From NCBI RefSeq assembly GCF_039349365.1, contig NZ_CP134977.1, forward strand, positions 62,001 through 126,000: DNA of 64,000 nt, in the 5' to 3' direction. Positions 46,496 to 56,433 of this stretch are shown here, one piece after another. The notes below the pieces were generated by a model. That model made no database searches, was not told the origin of the DNA, and saw only the letters and a list, made by a program, of their open reading frames with translations. The DNA is from Buchnera aphidicola (Shivaphis celti). GTDB lineage: Bacteria > Pseudomonadota > Gammaproteobacteria > Enterobacterales > Enterobacteriaceae. Positions within the stretch are counted from its first letter, which is position 1. Every line of letters begins with the position of its first letter. Position numbers and translations under genes: made by a program.

Positions 46496-46882
46496 TTGAA
46501 TATACAAATTTATAGGTCGATTTTTTTTTATTTTTTTTCTTTAGTGATGTGTTTTTTAATGTTATTCGGAGGATGGTTGTTAGGACAAAGAACAGTGTCT
46601 CGTTCTAAAAATATTCCTTTTGAATCTGGAGTTATATCATATGGTAATATTAATTTGAATTTTGCAATAAAATTTTATTTACTGTCTATATTTTTTGTTA
46701 TTTTTGACATAGAATCACTGTATTTATACACTTGGTCAATTGATGTAAGAAATATTGGATGGATTGGTTTTTTTGAAGTTGTATTTTTTGTTTTTTTACT
46801 ATTTTTATCTTTGATGTATTTAATTCAAGAAAAAGTTTTTCAATGGGTACCAAAAAAATCAGGATGTACTTTTAATTTTTAA
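46496..46882 (+). CDS. nuoA: NADH-quinone oxidoreductase subunit A
   Basis: Small membrane subunit of complex I. It has 128 residues from TTG 46496, with AGGTGG upstream and no usable upstream ATG (E. coli 147). Three transmembrane helices. The segment SKNIPFESGVISYGN and the FVIFDIESLYLYTW helix, with its conserved acidic residues, are diagnostic. It begins a complete nuoA-N operon on the plus strand. Confidence 0.94.
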   Translation: MNIQIYRSIFFYFFSLVMCFLMLFGGWLLGQRTVSRSKNIPFESGVISYGNINLNFAIKFYLLSIFFVIFDIESLYLYTWSIDVRNIGWIGFFEVVFFVFLLFLSLMYLIQEKVFQWVPKKSGCTFNF

Positions 46883-46921
46883 TGTATATTATTTTATATA
46901 ATTTTAATTTTAGGAAGTATT

Positions 46922-47590
46922 ATGAAATATACTTTAACAAAAGTAAATATTAATAATGAAAAATATCCTTCTCAGAATATTAGTATTGTTGATGATCCAT
47001 TAAATAATTTAAGTAAAACAAATATTTTTACAGGGAAATTGAAATACTTATTACATAAATTAGTCAATTGGAGTAGAAAAAATTCTTTATGGCCGTATAA
47101 TTTTGGTTTATCTTGTTGTTATGTAGAAATGGTCACTTCCTTTACTGCAGTTCATGATGTTTCTAGATTTGGAGCAGAGGTATTGAGAGCTTCTCCGAGA
47201 CAATCTGATGTGATGGTTATATCTGGTACTCCATTTATTAAAATGGTTCCAATTATTCAAAGGTTATATGACCAAATGTTAGAACCAAAATGGGTGATAT
47301 CAATGGGTTCTTGTGCTAATTCTGGTGGTATGTATGATATTTATTCTGTTGTACAAGGAGTAGATAAATTTTTACCAGTAGACTTGTATATTCCTGGATG
47401 TCCTCCAAGACCGGAAGCATATATACAAGGATTGATGTTATTACAAGATATAATTACTTATGAACGTCGTCCATTGTCATGGATCTTAAATGAAAAAGGT
47501 ATTTATAAAGCTAAATTTCAATCTGAAAAATTGAAAAAAAAATATAATCGTAAGCACATGTATTCTTTACGTACTATAGAAAGTGTGTAA
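46922..47590 (+). CDS. nuoB: NADH-quinone oxidoreductase subunit B
   Basis: Peripheral-arm subunit holding the terminal 4Fe-4S cluster N2 that reduces quinone. It has 222 residues (E. coli 220). Cluster cysteines: the adjacent pair in LSCCYVEM near 67, [11 protein letters not shown] near 132 and PGCPPRPEA near 162. AGGAAG is well placed before the ATG. It is followed by a 112-base gap before nuoCD. Confidence 0.98.
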   Translation: MKYTLTKVNINNEKYPSQNISIVDDPLNNLSKTNIFTGKLKYLLHKLVNWSRKNSLWPYNFGLSCCYVEMVTSFTAVHDVSRFGAEVLRASPRQSDVMVISGTPFIKMVPIIQRLYDQMLEPKWVISMGSCANSGGMYDIYSVVQGVDKFLPVDLYIPGCPPRPEAYIQGLMLLQDIITYERRPLSWILNEKGIYKAKFQSEKLKKKYNRKHMYSLRTIESV

Positions 47591-47702
47591 GTTATTTTTT
47601 TTTAAAATATTGTAAAAAACAAGAACAATTTTTATAGGAATTATTTTTTATATTTAATATGAGACTTTAATTTTTTGATATAATCACTTGAGTTATTTAA
47701 CT

Positions 47703-49439
47703 ATGAATATTGTACAAGAATTATGTAATCATTTTCAGGGAACTGATTTTTTTGTGCAAGATACTTTAATTAATTGTCCAGTCATTTGGGTTAATCGAAA
47801 TATTTTATTAAAAGTATTATATTTTTTGAAATGCTCTGCTAACAAATATACCATGTTGTTGGATTTACACGGTATTGATGAACGTTTAAGAAAAAATAGA
47901 ATAAATTTGCCTAATTCTGATTTTACTGTATTTTATCATTTACTTGCAATAGAAAATAATTTTGATATTTTTATTAAAGTTCCATTGTTACAAAGTGAAT
48001 TGATCGTTCCTACAATTACCAATATTTTTCCAAATGCAAATTGGTATGAACGGGAAACATGGGAGATGTTTGGAATAGTTTTTGATCGACATCCACATTT
48101 AACGAGAATTATTATGCCTAAATCATGGGTTGGTTATCCATTAAGAAAGGATTATCCTGCAAGAGCAACAGAATTAAGTCCATTTTTTTTAAATCCAGAT
48201 AAAGAATTTAAATTTATGCAAGATCTTGCATTTGATCCTTCTGAATGGGGCATGTCAATTCAATCTGATAAATCAGATTTTATGTTTCTTAATCTTGGAC
48301 CAAATCATCCTTCCGCTCATGGAGCTTTTCGAATTATTTTACAATTAGATGGTGAAGAAATAGTAGATTGTGTTCCAGATATTGGTTATCACCACCGTGG
48401 TGCTGAAAAAATGGCAGAACGTCAATCTTGGCATAGTTATATTCCATATACAGATCGTATTGAATATCTTGGTGGATGTGTGAATGAAATGCCGTATATT
48501 TTGGCAGTAGAACGTTTAGCTAATATTATTGTTCCAGAACGAGTAAAAGTTATTCGAGTTATGTTGTCAGAATTATTTCGCATCAATAGTCATTTATTGT
48601 ATATTTCTACTTTTATTCAAGATGTAGGGGGAATGACTCCTGTATTTTTGGCTTTTACTGATCGTCAAAAAATATATAATTTGATAGAAGCAATTACTGG
48701 AGCAAGGATGCATCCTGCTTGGTTTAGAATAGGTGGTGTTGCTCATGATTTGCCTATCGGTTGGGAAAAGTTATTGTTAGAATTTTTAGAATGGATGCCA
48801 AAAAGGTTAAATTCTTATATTACTGGATCAGTGAATAATAGTATTTTAATACAACGTTCGAAAGGTGTTGCGTGTTATGAAAAGCAAGAAGCATTGGATT
48901 GGGGAATTACTGGTGCTGGATTACGAGCAACAGGTATAGATTTTGATGTAAGAAAAAAAAGACCATATTCAGGATATGAAAATTTTGAATTTTCTGTTCC
49001 CTTAGGGGATGGTATTAGTGATTGTTATACTAGATTAACTTTAAAAATAGAAGAAATTCAACAAAGCTTAATTATTTTAAGACAGTGTTTAAATTATATG
49101 CCTTCTGGTCCATATAAAGCAGATCATCCATTAACTACTCCTCCATTTAAGGAAAATACTTTACAAAATATTGAAACTTTAATCACACATTTTTTACAAG
49201 TTTCTTGGGGTCCTGTAATTCCTGCAAATGAAAGTTTACAAATGATTGAAGCAACGAAAGGAATTAATAGTTATTATTTAATTAGTGATGGTAATACCAT
49301 GAGTTATCGTACAAGAATTCGTACTCCTAGCTTCCCTCATTTACAACAAATTCCTGCAGTAATTCGTGGGAGTTTAATATCTGATTTGATTGTTTATTTG
49401 GGTAGTATTGATTTTGTTATGTCTGATGTAGACCGATAA
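47703..49439 (+). CDS. nuoC: NADH-quinone oxidoreductase fused subunits C/D
   Basis: Enterobacterial-type NuoCD fusion forming part of the quinone-binding site of the peripheral arm. It has 578 residues from ATG 47703 (E. coli about 600). The NuoC part (1-180) has [15 protein letters not shown] and [14 protein letters not shown] motifs; the NuoD part (190-578) has [16 protein letters not shown] and ends with the identical [15 protein letters not shown] tail. About 22 N-terminal residues of the E. coli protein are missing; an in-frame TGA at 47676 limits extension, with a TTG at 47688 as alternative start. Confidence 0.95.
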   Translation: MNIVQELCNHFQGTDFFVQDTLINCPVIWVNRNILLKVLYFLKCSANKYTMLLDLHGIDERLRKNRINLPNSDFTVFYHLLAIENNFDIFIKVPLLQSELIVPTITNIFPNANWYERETWEMFGIVFDRHPHLTRIIMPKSWVGYPLRKDYPARATELSPFFLNPDKEFKFMQDLAFDPSEWGMSIQSDKSDFMFLNLGPNHPSAHGAFRIILQLDGEEIVDCVPDIGYHHRGAEKMAERQSWHSYIPYTDRIEYLGGCVNEMPYILAVERLANIIVPERVKVIRVMLSELFRINSHLLYISTFIQDVGGMTPVFLAFTDRQKIYNLIEAITGARMHPAWFRIGGVAHDLPIGWEKLLLEFLEWMPKRLNSYITGSVNNSILIQRSKGVACYEKQEALDWGITGAGLRATGIDFDVRKKRPYSGYENFEFSVPLGDGISDCYTRLTLKIEEIQQSLIILRQCLNYMPSGPYKADHPLTTPPFKENTLQNIETLITHFLQVSWGPVIPANESLQMIEATKGINSYYLISDGNTMSYRTRIRTPSFPHLQQIPAVIRGSLISDLIVYLGSIDFVMSDVDR

Positions 49440-49472
49440 TTTTATTATACAATTAATATTTAAAAAAATCAT

Positions 49473-49949
49473 ATGATAAATAATAAATTAACTGATATAG
49501 AATTATCTTATATTAGTGAAGAAAAAAGAAAATATAAACATACAAGAGCGATTATTATAGAAGTTTTAAAAATGGTACAACGGACGCGAGGGTGGATATC
49601 TGATGAAATTATTCAAGAAATATCTCAGGTATTATGCATTCCTATTTGTGATATTGAGGAATTATCGACATTTTATAGTCAAATATATCGTCAACCCGTT
49701 GGTCGACATATAATTAAATTTTGTGATAGTGTTGTATGTTATATGTTAGGTTCAAGTAATATAAAAAAATGTTTAACAAAATCGTTGTATATTCAACCAG
49801 GAGAAACTACAAAAAATAATAGGTTTACTTTATTACCTATTTCTTGTTTAGGAAATTGTGATAAAGCACCAACAATTATGATAGATAATGACACTTATTC
49901 TAATGTTCAAGTAAAAAATATCTTAATTTTATTAGAGAAATATAAATGA
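49473..49949 (+). CDS. nuoE: NADH-quinone oxidoreductase subunit E
   Basis: 2Fe-2S subunit (cluster N1a) of the NADH-dehydrogenase module. It has 158 residues (E. coli 166). Cluster ligands are seen in CDSVVC near 85-90 and [11 protein letters not shown] near 127-131. It overlaps nuoF by 4 bases (ATGA), indicating translational coupling. Confidence 0.97.
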   Translation: MINNKLTDIELSYISEEKRKYKHTRAIIIEVLKMVQRTRGWISDEIIQEISQVLCIPICDIEELSTFYSQIYRQPVGRHIIKFCDSVVCYMLGSSNIKKCLTKSLYIQPGETTKNNRFTLLPISCLGNCDKAPTIMIDNDTYSNVQVKNILILLEKYK

Positions 49950-51271
49950 ATACAATCATTCGAACTGCAGAAACTCATCCATTAACATGGAGATTAAATA
50001 ATCTTTCTTGTCCGATATGGATTGATGAATATTGTAAAAAAGACGGATATTCTGCGTTGAAAAAGTCTTTAAAAAATATGTTGCCAAAAGATGTTGTTAA
50101 TGTAATTAAAGATTCTGAATTGAGAGGAAGAGGAGGTGCTGGATTTTATACTGGTATTAAATGGAGTTTAATGCCAAAAAAAAAAGATCATATTGTTCGT
50201 TATTTATTATGTAATGCTGATGAGATGGAACCTGCTACTTATAAAGATAGATTTTTATTAGAAAAAAATCCTCATCAGGTGATTGAAGGAATAATTATTG
50301 CAGGTTTTGCTATTGAAGCATCTATTGCATATATTTTTTTGAGAGGTGAATATATATCTGCAGAACGTAATTTACATCGTGCAATTACAGAATCTAGAAG
50401 ATCTGGTTGTTTAGGAAATAATATTTTTAATAGCGGATTTAATTTTAATATTTTTATTCATACTGGTGCAGGGAGATATATTTGCGGAGAAGAAACTGCA
50501 TTAATTAATTCTTTAGAAGGTCGTAGAGCTAATCCTCGTGTTAAACCTCCATTTCCAGCTTTAGTTGGTTTATGGGGCAGTCCAACTTGTGTAAATAATG
50601 TTGAGACATTATCAAATATTCCAGCAATTATTGCAAATGGTGTCAGTTGGTATAAGCAATTATCAAAAAGTAATGATAGAGGAACTAAATTAATGGGTTT
50701 TTCAGGTCGTGTAAAAAATCCTGGATTATGGGAAGTTCCATTTGGAATATCTGCTCGTGAATTATTAGAAGAATATGCTGGAGGAATGCAAGAAGGTTTT
50801 AAAGTCAAAGCTTGGCAACCAGGTGGTGCAAGTACAGACTTTTTAACTGCAGAACATCTTGATGTAAAAATGGATTTTGAAAATATTGCGCGTATTGGAA
50901 GTAGGTTAGGTACTGGCATTGCTATGGTTGTGGATCATACTGTAGATATGGTTTCTTTGTTGTTAAATGTGGAACAGTTTTTTGCACGTGAATCATGTGG
51001 TTTATGCACTCCATGTCGGGAAGGTTTACCCTGGATTGTAGAGATTTTAAAATCTTTTAAAAATAAAATGGCTAAACACAGTGATTTAAAAATTTTACAT
51101 GATTTGTGTATTCAATTAGGTCCGGGGAAAACTGTTTGTGCTCATGCCCCTGGAGCAATAGAGCCGTTACAAAGTGCATTAAAATTATTTAAATTAGATT
51201 TTGTTAATAAAATAAAAAAAAATAATTTTATTCATCAAATTCACAATAGTTACTTTAAAATTGATCTTTAA
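49946..51271 (+). CDS. nuoF: NADH-quinone oxidoreductase subunit F
   Basis: Binds NADH, FMN and the 4Fe-4S cluster N3. It has 441 residues (E. coli 445). Motifs: [14 protein letters not shown] (NADH/FMN glycine-rich loop) near 60-72, [19 protein letters not shown] near 175, and cluster cysteines in [12 protein letters not shown] near 350 plus VCAHAPG near 395. It is followed by a 16-T run and a small hairpin in the 80-base gap before nuoG. Confidence 0.98.
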   Translation: MNTIIRTAETHPLTWRLNNLSCPIWIDEYCKKDGYSALKKSLKNMLPKDVVNVIKDSELRGRGGAGFYTGIKWSLMPKKKDHIVRYLLCNADEMEPATYKDRFLLEKNPHQVIEGIIIAGFAIEASIAYIFLRGEYISAERNLHRAITESRRSGCLGNNIFNSGFNFNIFIHTGAGRYICGEETALINSLEGRRANPRVKPPFPALVGLWGSPTCVNNVETLSNIPAIIANGVSWYKQLSKSNDRGTKLMGFSGRVKNPGLWEVPFGISARELLEEYAGGMQEGFKVKAWQPGGASTDFLTAEHLDVKMDFENIARIGSRLGTGIAMVVDHTVDMVSLLLNVEQFFARESCGLCTPCREGLPWIVEILKSFKNKMAKHSDLKILHDLCIQLGPGKTVCAHAPGAIEPLQSALKLFKLDFVNKIKKNNFIHQIHNSYFKIDL

Positions 51272-51275
51272 TTCC

Positions 51276-51291
51276 TTTTTTTTTTTTTTTT
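51276..51291 (+). repeat. 16-T homopolymer between nuoF and nuoG
   Basis: Sixteen T residues just after the nuoF stop, followed at once by a 5-bp hairpin GCAAT-AAA-ATTGC (51292-51304). The order (T-run before hairpin) is not that of a plus-strand intrinsic terminator. Confidence 0.75.
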
Positions 51292-51351
51292 GCAATAAAA
51301 TTGCTTAAAAATTAAAAAAATAATTTTATATTATTTTGGAACGTGATTATT

Positions 51352-54069
51352 ATGATTATACTTCATATAAATAATAATAAATATGAAACGAACAAATCAA
51401 ATAACTTATTGCAAACATGCTTGTCATTAGATATTGATATTCCTTATTTTTGTTGGCATCCGGCTTTAGGAAGTGCCGGTGTTTGTAGACTATGTGCTGT
51501 AAAACAATATAATAATTTTCAAGATAATGCTGGAAGAATAGTGATGTCTTGTATGACTTCTGTAGAAAATAATATGATTATTTCTACAATAGATAAAGAA
51601 GCAAAGATTTTTCGTAAAGGAATTATAGAACTTTTGATGATTCATCATCCACATGATTGTCCTATTTGTGAAGAGGGAGGAAATTGTCATTTACAAGATA
51701 TGACAGTGATGAATCGTCATTACAAACGTCGTTTTATATTTCCAAAACGTGTACATTATAATCAAAATTTAGGACATTTTATATCACACAATATGAATCG
51801 TTGTATTGGTTGTTATCGTTGTGTTCGATATTATAAAGATTATTCCGGGGGAACTGATTTTGGTGTATATGGTATCAGCAATAAGATTTATTTTGGTAGA
51901 TTTCAGGATGGTCAATTAGAAAATGAGTGTTCGGGAAATTTAATTGAAGTATGTCCTACTGGTGTATTTACAGATAAATTATCTTTAGATAATTATAATC
52001 GAAAATGGGATTTACAGTATGCTCCAAGCGTTTGTCAACATTGTTGTATAGGATGTAATATTATTGTTGGAGAAAAATATGGAAAAGTTAGTAAAATAGA
52101 AAATCGATATCATAAAAATATTAACCAATATTTTTTATGTGACTTAGGTCGTTTTGGTTATACTTATACAACTTCAGAAAATCGAATTACACAACCTATG
52201 TATGTTACACGTTTAAAAAATACTCCGTTACATGAAAGATATGCTATAAAAAAAATTACTAGTATATTAAAAAAAACAAATAGGGTAATTGGAATAGGAT
52301 CAATCCGATCTAGTATAGAAAATAATTTTGCGCTTCTTAAATTAGTTGGAAAAGATAATTTTTGTAGTGGTATGTCATTAATATATCATAAATGTGTAAG
52401 ATTAATTATTGATATTTTGAAAAATAGTGGTATTTATACTCCTACTTTACGTGAAATAGAAAATTACGATATGGTTTTAATTATTGGAGAAGATATTACA
52501 CAAACATCTCCAAGATTAGCTTTATCAATTCGTCAATTAAATAATAATAAAAGAACTACAGACCATTCTGATTTTTGTATACCAAAATGGCATAGTACAG
52601 CATTATTTAATATCTCTAATAATAAAAATTATATATATATATTGCATACTCATGAAACTAAATTAGATGAAATTTCTGCATTAAATTATCATTCTACAGT
52701 ACGTGATCAAGAAATTTTATCTTCTATTATTTTAAATAAAATAAATAATATTCATTCTGTTATACATGAAAAAAAATCTTATTTAAAAAAAATTGCTTCT
52801 GCTATTACAACGGCATTATTATCATGTAAAAAACCATTAATTATTTCTGGTTTGCATTCTGGTAGTTTAAACCTTATCCGATATGCAGCAAATATTGCTA
52901 AAGGATTACAAAATATAAAAAAACATGTTGGATTAGTTTTATTAACTTCTGCAGTTAATAGTATTGGTGTTGGTTTAATGACAGATATGTCTTTAAATCA
53001 TGCATGTGATATAATTTTAAAAGAAAAAATTGATACAGTAGTTGTTTTAGAAAATGATTTATATCGTCATGTTTTACGGGATAAAATACATTTGGTTTTA
53101 AAAAAAGTAAAAAATATTATTGTTTTTGACCATCGATTTACTCAAACTGCTTATAATAGTAATTTATTTTTTCCAACAACTAATTTTTCTGAAAGTACAG
53201 GCACTGTTGTTAATTATGAGGGTCGTGCACAGAGATTTTTTGCGGTATTTGATCCATTAACTTATGATAGTAAAATATGTATTTTAGAAGGATGGAAATG
53301 GTTATATAAAATATATAATAATTTAAATAATATTACGAATTATAAAAATGAATTTGATACTGTTGTGCAAGATTATACTAAAGATATAACGTTTTTTAAA
53401 AAAATTAAATTTCTTGCACCAAATGCTAAGTTTCGTTTATTTAATCAAAAAATTGCTCGATATCCTCATAGAGCTAGTAGTAGAACAGCAATATTTTCCA
53501 TGTTAAATATTCATGAACCTGGACAAAAAAAAGATAGTAATACTATGTTTAATTTTTCTATGGAAGGCATTCAACAACCTGATCAAAAATCATCTTCATA
53601 TATTCCATTTTATTGGTCTCCCGGATGGAATTCTTTACATTCTTGGAATAAATATATATTTCAGGGTAAAGAGTATAATTCTGGAATTCGATTGTTTAAA
53701 TCGTATAATTTTCGTAAAGAATATTTTCTGCACAATATGCAGTATAATGATAAAAATAACATTTCTAATAAAAAATGGATTGTTGTACCTTATTATTTAA
53801 TTTTTTGTAACGAAGAGCTAATTCATAATACTGATTATTTTAAAAAAAAATATTCTATAGGGCCTGCTTTATTGAATACTAAATATCAAAATTTATTGAA
53901 TTTAAAATATAATTCAGTTATTAAATTTAGTTATTTAGGAAATATATTTACATTTGTTGTACATTTTTCAAAATCATTACCTTTACAACATATAGGTTTG
54001 CCAGTGGGATTTCCTAATATTCCTCTTGATTTAATAGGATGTGGAATAGAACACATAAGAGGTGTATAA
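51352..54069 (+). CDS. nuoG: NADH-quinone oxidoreductase subunit G
   Basis: Large iron-sulfur subunit that carries electrons along the peripheral arm. It has 905 residues from ATG 51352 (E. coli 908); GTG 51343 is a less likely start. N-terminal 2Fe-2S ligands lie in PYFCWHPALGSAGVCRLC; 4Fe-4S ligands in HDCPICEEGGNC and NRCIGCYRCVR. The extra cluster N7 site typical of E. coli is also present (VCQHCCIGC and FLCDLGRFGY). The molybdopterin-oxidoreductase-like remainder is more diverged. nuoH starts 6 bases later. Confidence 0.97.
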   Translation: MIILHINNNKYETNKSNNLLQTCLSLDIDIPYFCWHPALGSAGVCRLCAVKQYNNFQDNAGRIVMSCMTSVENNMIISTIDKEAKIFRKGIIELLMIHHPHDCPICEEGGNCHLQDMTVMNRHYKRRFIFPKRVHYNQNLGHFISHNMNRCIGCYRCVRYYKDYSGGTDFGVYGISNKIYFGRFQDGQLENECSGNLIEVCPTGVFTDKLSLDNYNRKWDLQYAPSVCQHCCIGCNIIVGEKYGKVSKIENRYHKNINQYFLCDLGRFGYTYTTSENRITQPMYVTRLKNTPLHERYAIKKITSILKKTNRVIGIGSIRSSIENNFALLKLVGKDNFCSGMSLIYHKCVRLIIDILKNSGIYTPTLREIENYDMVLIIGEDITQTSPRLALSIRQLNNNKRTTDHSDFCIPKWHSTALFNISNNKNYIYILHTHETKLDEISALNYHSTVRDQEILSSIILNKINNIHSVIHEKKSYLKKIASAITTALLSCKKPLIISGLHSGSLNLIRYAANIAKGLQNIKKHVGLVLLTSAVNSIGVGLMTDMSLNHACDIILKEKIDTVVVLENDLYRHVLRDKIHLVLKKVKNIIVFDHRFTQTAYNSNLFFPTTNFSESTGTVVNYEGRAQRFFAVFDPLTYDSKICILEGWKWLYKIYNNLNNITNYKNEFDTVVQDYTKDITFFKKIKFLAPNAKFRLFNQKIARYPHRASSRTAIFSMLNIHEPGQKKDSNTMFNFSMEGIQQPDQKSSSYIPFYWSPGWNSLHSWNKYIFQGKEYNSGIRLFKSYNFRKEYFLHNMQYNDKNNISNKKWIVVPYYLIFCNEELIHNTDYFKKKYSIGPALLNTKYQNLLNLKYNSVIKFSYLGNIFTFVVHFSKSLPLQHIGLPVGFPNIPLDLIGCGIEHIRGV

Positions 54070-54075
54070 AATATT

Positions 54076-55047
54076 ATGCTTATATTTTATTTAAATTTTT
54101 TTTATTTTGGAAAATTGTTAATACAATCTTTTCTTTTTGTTTTCATAATAATTTTTTTTAGCGCTATGTTAAGTTTTTTAGAACGTAGAATATTAGCGTT
54201 ATTTCAAAATCGATACGGTCCTAATCGTGTTGGGTGGTTTGGTATATTACAGTTATTTGCTGATATGATTAAGATGTTGTTTAAAGAGGATTGTATACCA
54301 TCGTTTAGTAGAAAAATTTTTTTTATTTTTTCTCCTATTATTTCTTTTTTATCATTTTTATTCATTATTCCTATTATTCCTATAAATGAAAATATTGTTA
54401 TTATGAATTTAAATATAGGGATTTTATTTTTTTTGATGATTTCTGCAGTTTCAATATATGCCATTTTATTTGCTGGTTGGTCTAGTAATAATAAATATGC
54501 TTTATTAGGAGCAATTCGTGCTGTTGCTCAAACTTTAACTTATGAAATTTTTTTAGGACTATCCTTAATGGGAGTTGTTGTCCAGTCTCATTCATTTAAT
54601 TTAATTGATGTTGTGCACGATCAGAAACATCTTTGGAATATTATTCCACAATTTTTTGGTTTTTTTTCTTTTTTTATTGCTGGATTAGCTTTATGTCATC
54701 GACATCCTTTTGATCAACCGGAATCTGAACAAGAATTGGCGGATGGTTATCATATTGAATATTCTGGTATGAAATTTGGAATGTTTTTTATTGGTCAATA
54801 TATTTCTATGATTGTGGTTTCTGCTTTAATTGTTGTATTTTTTTTCGGTGGATGGTACGGCCCATTATTTTCAGGAATGACTTGGTTTTTTTTGAAAGTT
54901 TTATTTTTTTTAATTTTTTTCATTTTGTTAAGAGCTGCGTTACCTAGACCGCGTTATGATAAAATTTTGTATTTTGGTTGGGTGATATGTTTACCGTTAA
55001 CATTATTAAATTTAATAGTTACTGCTTTTATTGTATTAATCACTTAA
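54076..55047 (+). CDS. nuoH: NADH-quinone oxidoreductase subunit H
   Basis: Membrane subunit at the junction of the two arms that forms part of the quinone chamber. It has 323 residues (E. coli 325), with eight or so hydrophobic helices. Conserved: [19 protein letters not shown] near 37, the acidic loop [26 protein letters not shown] segment near 215-235, and [10 protein letters not shown] near 290. nuoI follows after 14 bases. Confidence 0.97.
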   Translation: MLIFYLNFFYFGKLLIQSFLFVFIIIFFSAMLSFLERRILALFQNRYGPNRVGWFGILQLFADMIKMLFKEDCIPSFSRKIFFIFSPIISFLSFLFIIPIIPINENIVIMNLNIGILFFLMISAVSIYAILFAGWSSNNKYALLGAIRAVAQTLTYEIFLGLSLMGVVVQSHSFNLIDVVHDQKHLWNIIPQFFGFFSFFIAGLALCHRHPFDQPESEQELADGYHIEYSGMKFGMFFIGQYISMIVVSALIVVFFFGGWYGPLFSGMTWFFLKVLFFLIFFILLRAALPRPRYDKILYFGWVICLPLTLLNLIVTAFIVLIT

Positions 55048-55061
55048 TTTTTGGATATATT

Positions 55062-55592
55062 ATGAATTTTAAATATTTTTTTTATTTTGTTTTCACGCAA
55101 ATATATAGTGTTTTTATTACTTTGAAACATATGTTTGAAGCTCGTGAAACATTATTGTATCCAGAGCATCAAATATATCTATCTCCTAGATATCGTGGAA
55201 GAATTGTTTTAACCAAAGATCCTGATGGAAAAGATCGTTGTGTTGCTTGTAATTTATGTTCTGTGGTATGTCCCGTTAGTTGTATATCTGTTAAGAAATC
55301 ACAAGATAATTCAGGTCGTTGGTTTGCCAAAGAATTTTATATTAATTTTTCTCGTTGTATTTTTTGCGGTTTGTGTGAAGAGGCATGTCCAACTAATGCT
55401 ATTCAATTAACTCCTGATTTTGAGTTAGGTGATTTTAATCGACAAGATTTAATATATAAAAAAAATGAATTAACTATTTCTGGAGTAGGAAAATATCCTA
55501 ATTATAATTTTTATAAAAAATGTGGTGTGAAATTATCAAAAAACGATTTTTTAAATGTTATACCGGTTAATGTAAAAGATTTATTACCTTAA
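55062..55592 (+). CDS. nuoI: NADH-quinone oxidoreductase subunit I
   Basis: Ferredoxin-like subunit with two 4Fe-4S clusters (N6a, N6b) that passes electrons to NuoB. I start at ATG 55062 because upstream codons read through the end of nuoH; it has 176 residues (E. coli 180). The two classical motifs are [15 protein letters not shown] near 57-71 and [15 protein letters not shown] near 101-115. A membrane-associated N-terminal helix precedes them. Confidence 0.97.
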   Translation: MNFKYFFYFVFTQIYSVFITLKHMFEARETLLYPEHQIYLSPRYRGRIVLTKDPDGKDRCVACNLCSVVCPVSCISVKKSQDNSGRWFAKEFYINFSRCIFCGLCEEACPTNAIQLTPDFELGDFNRQDLIYKKNELTISGVGKYPNYNFYKKCGVKLSKNDFLNVIPVNVKDLLP

Positions 55593-55605
55593 GGAATTTT
55601 ATGAT

Positions 55606-56127
55606 ATGTATTTAATTTTTTATTTTTTATCTTTTTTTACTATTTTATTTACAATATTGTCTGTTGTACAAGATAACTTAATGCACGCTTTGTTTTATTT
55701 TTTTTTTTCAATTTTAACTACTGCTTGTATTTTTTTTTTATTAGGAAATTTTTTTATAGCTGCTTTACAAGTTATTGTGTATGCTGGAGCAATTTTAGTA
55801 TTATTTGTTTTTATTATTATGATGTTAAATTATAGTTTGAAAAAAAAGATGTATAATTTTAAAAATTATATTTTTTTTATATTTTTTATCTTGTTTCTTT
55901 TATTGTTGTTTTTATTAAAAATATTTTTTTGTTTACATACGAAACATGTTATTTTTAAGATAGAAAATTTGCAAGCATTGGGTTTATATCTTTTTAAACC
56001 ATATATTTTATTTATTGAATTAATTTCAATTTTATTATTGTCTGTATTAATTGTGATATCTTTGATATATAAAGGGAAAAATAATACGATTTTTTCTTTC
56101 TTGATATATGAGAAACAGGATAAATAA
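55606..56127 (+). CDS. nuoJ: NADH-quinone oxidoreductase subunit J
   Basis: Membrane subunit of complex I with five hydrophobic helices. It has 173 residues (E. coli 184). Helix 3 holds the characteristic AALQVIVYAGAILVLFVFIIMMLN. TAAGGAA lies about 12 bases before the ATG. nuoK starts 3 bases after its stop. Confidence 0.95.
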   Translation: MYLIFYFLSFFTILFTILSVVQDNLMHALFYFFFSILTTACIFFLLGNFFIAALQVIVYAGAILVLFVFIIMMLNYSLKKKMYNFKNYIFFIFFILFLLLLFLLKIFFCLHTKHVIFKIENLQALGLYLFKPYILFIELISILLLSVLIVISLIYKGKNNTIFSFLIYEKQDK

Positions 56128-56130
56128 TGC

Positions 56131-56433
56131 ATGATTACTTTATTTCATATTTTTTTTTTATCAATATTTTTGTTTTTATTAGGAATAGCATCAATTATTT
56201 TACATAAAAATTTATTATTTTTATTTCTTGGGTTAGAGATTATGATGAATTCTATTATGTTATTTAGTGTATTTGTGAGTAAATTTTGGAACAATTGTGA
56301 TGGACAAATGATATATATATTTTCAATTACTATTGCTGCTATAGAAGCCAGCATTAGTTTAATGTTACTAGTAAAAATTATTCAAGAAAAACATACTTTA
56401 AATGTTAATAAATTACGTGAGATTTATGAATGA
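56131..56433 (+). CDS. nuoK: NADH-quinone oxidoreductase subunit K
   Basis: Three-helix membrane subunit, MrpC-like, with the two conserved membrane glutamates used in proton transfer (LGLEIMMN near 36 and AAIEASISLM near 72). It has 100 residues, the same as E. coli. It overlaps nuoL by 4 bases (ATGA). Confidence 0.97.
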   Translation: MITLFHIFFLSIFLFLLGIASIILHKNLLFLFLGLEIMMNSIMLFSVFVSKFWNNCDGQMIYIFSITIAAIEASISLMLLVKIIQEKHTLNVNKLREIYE

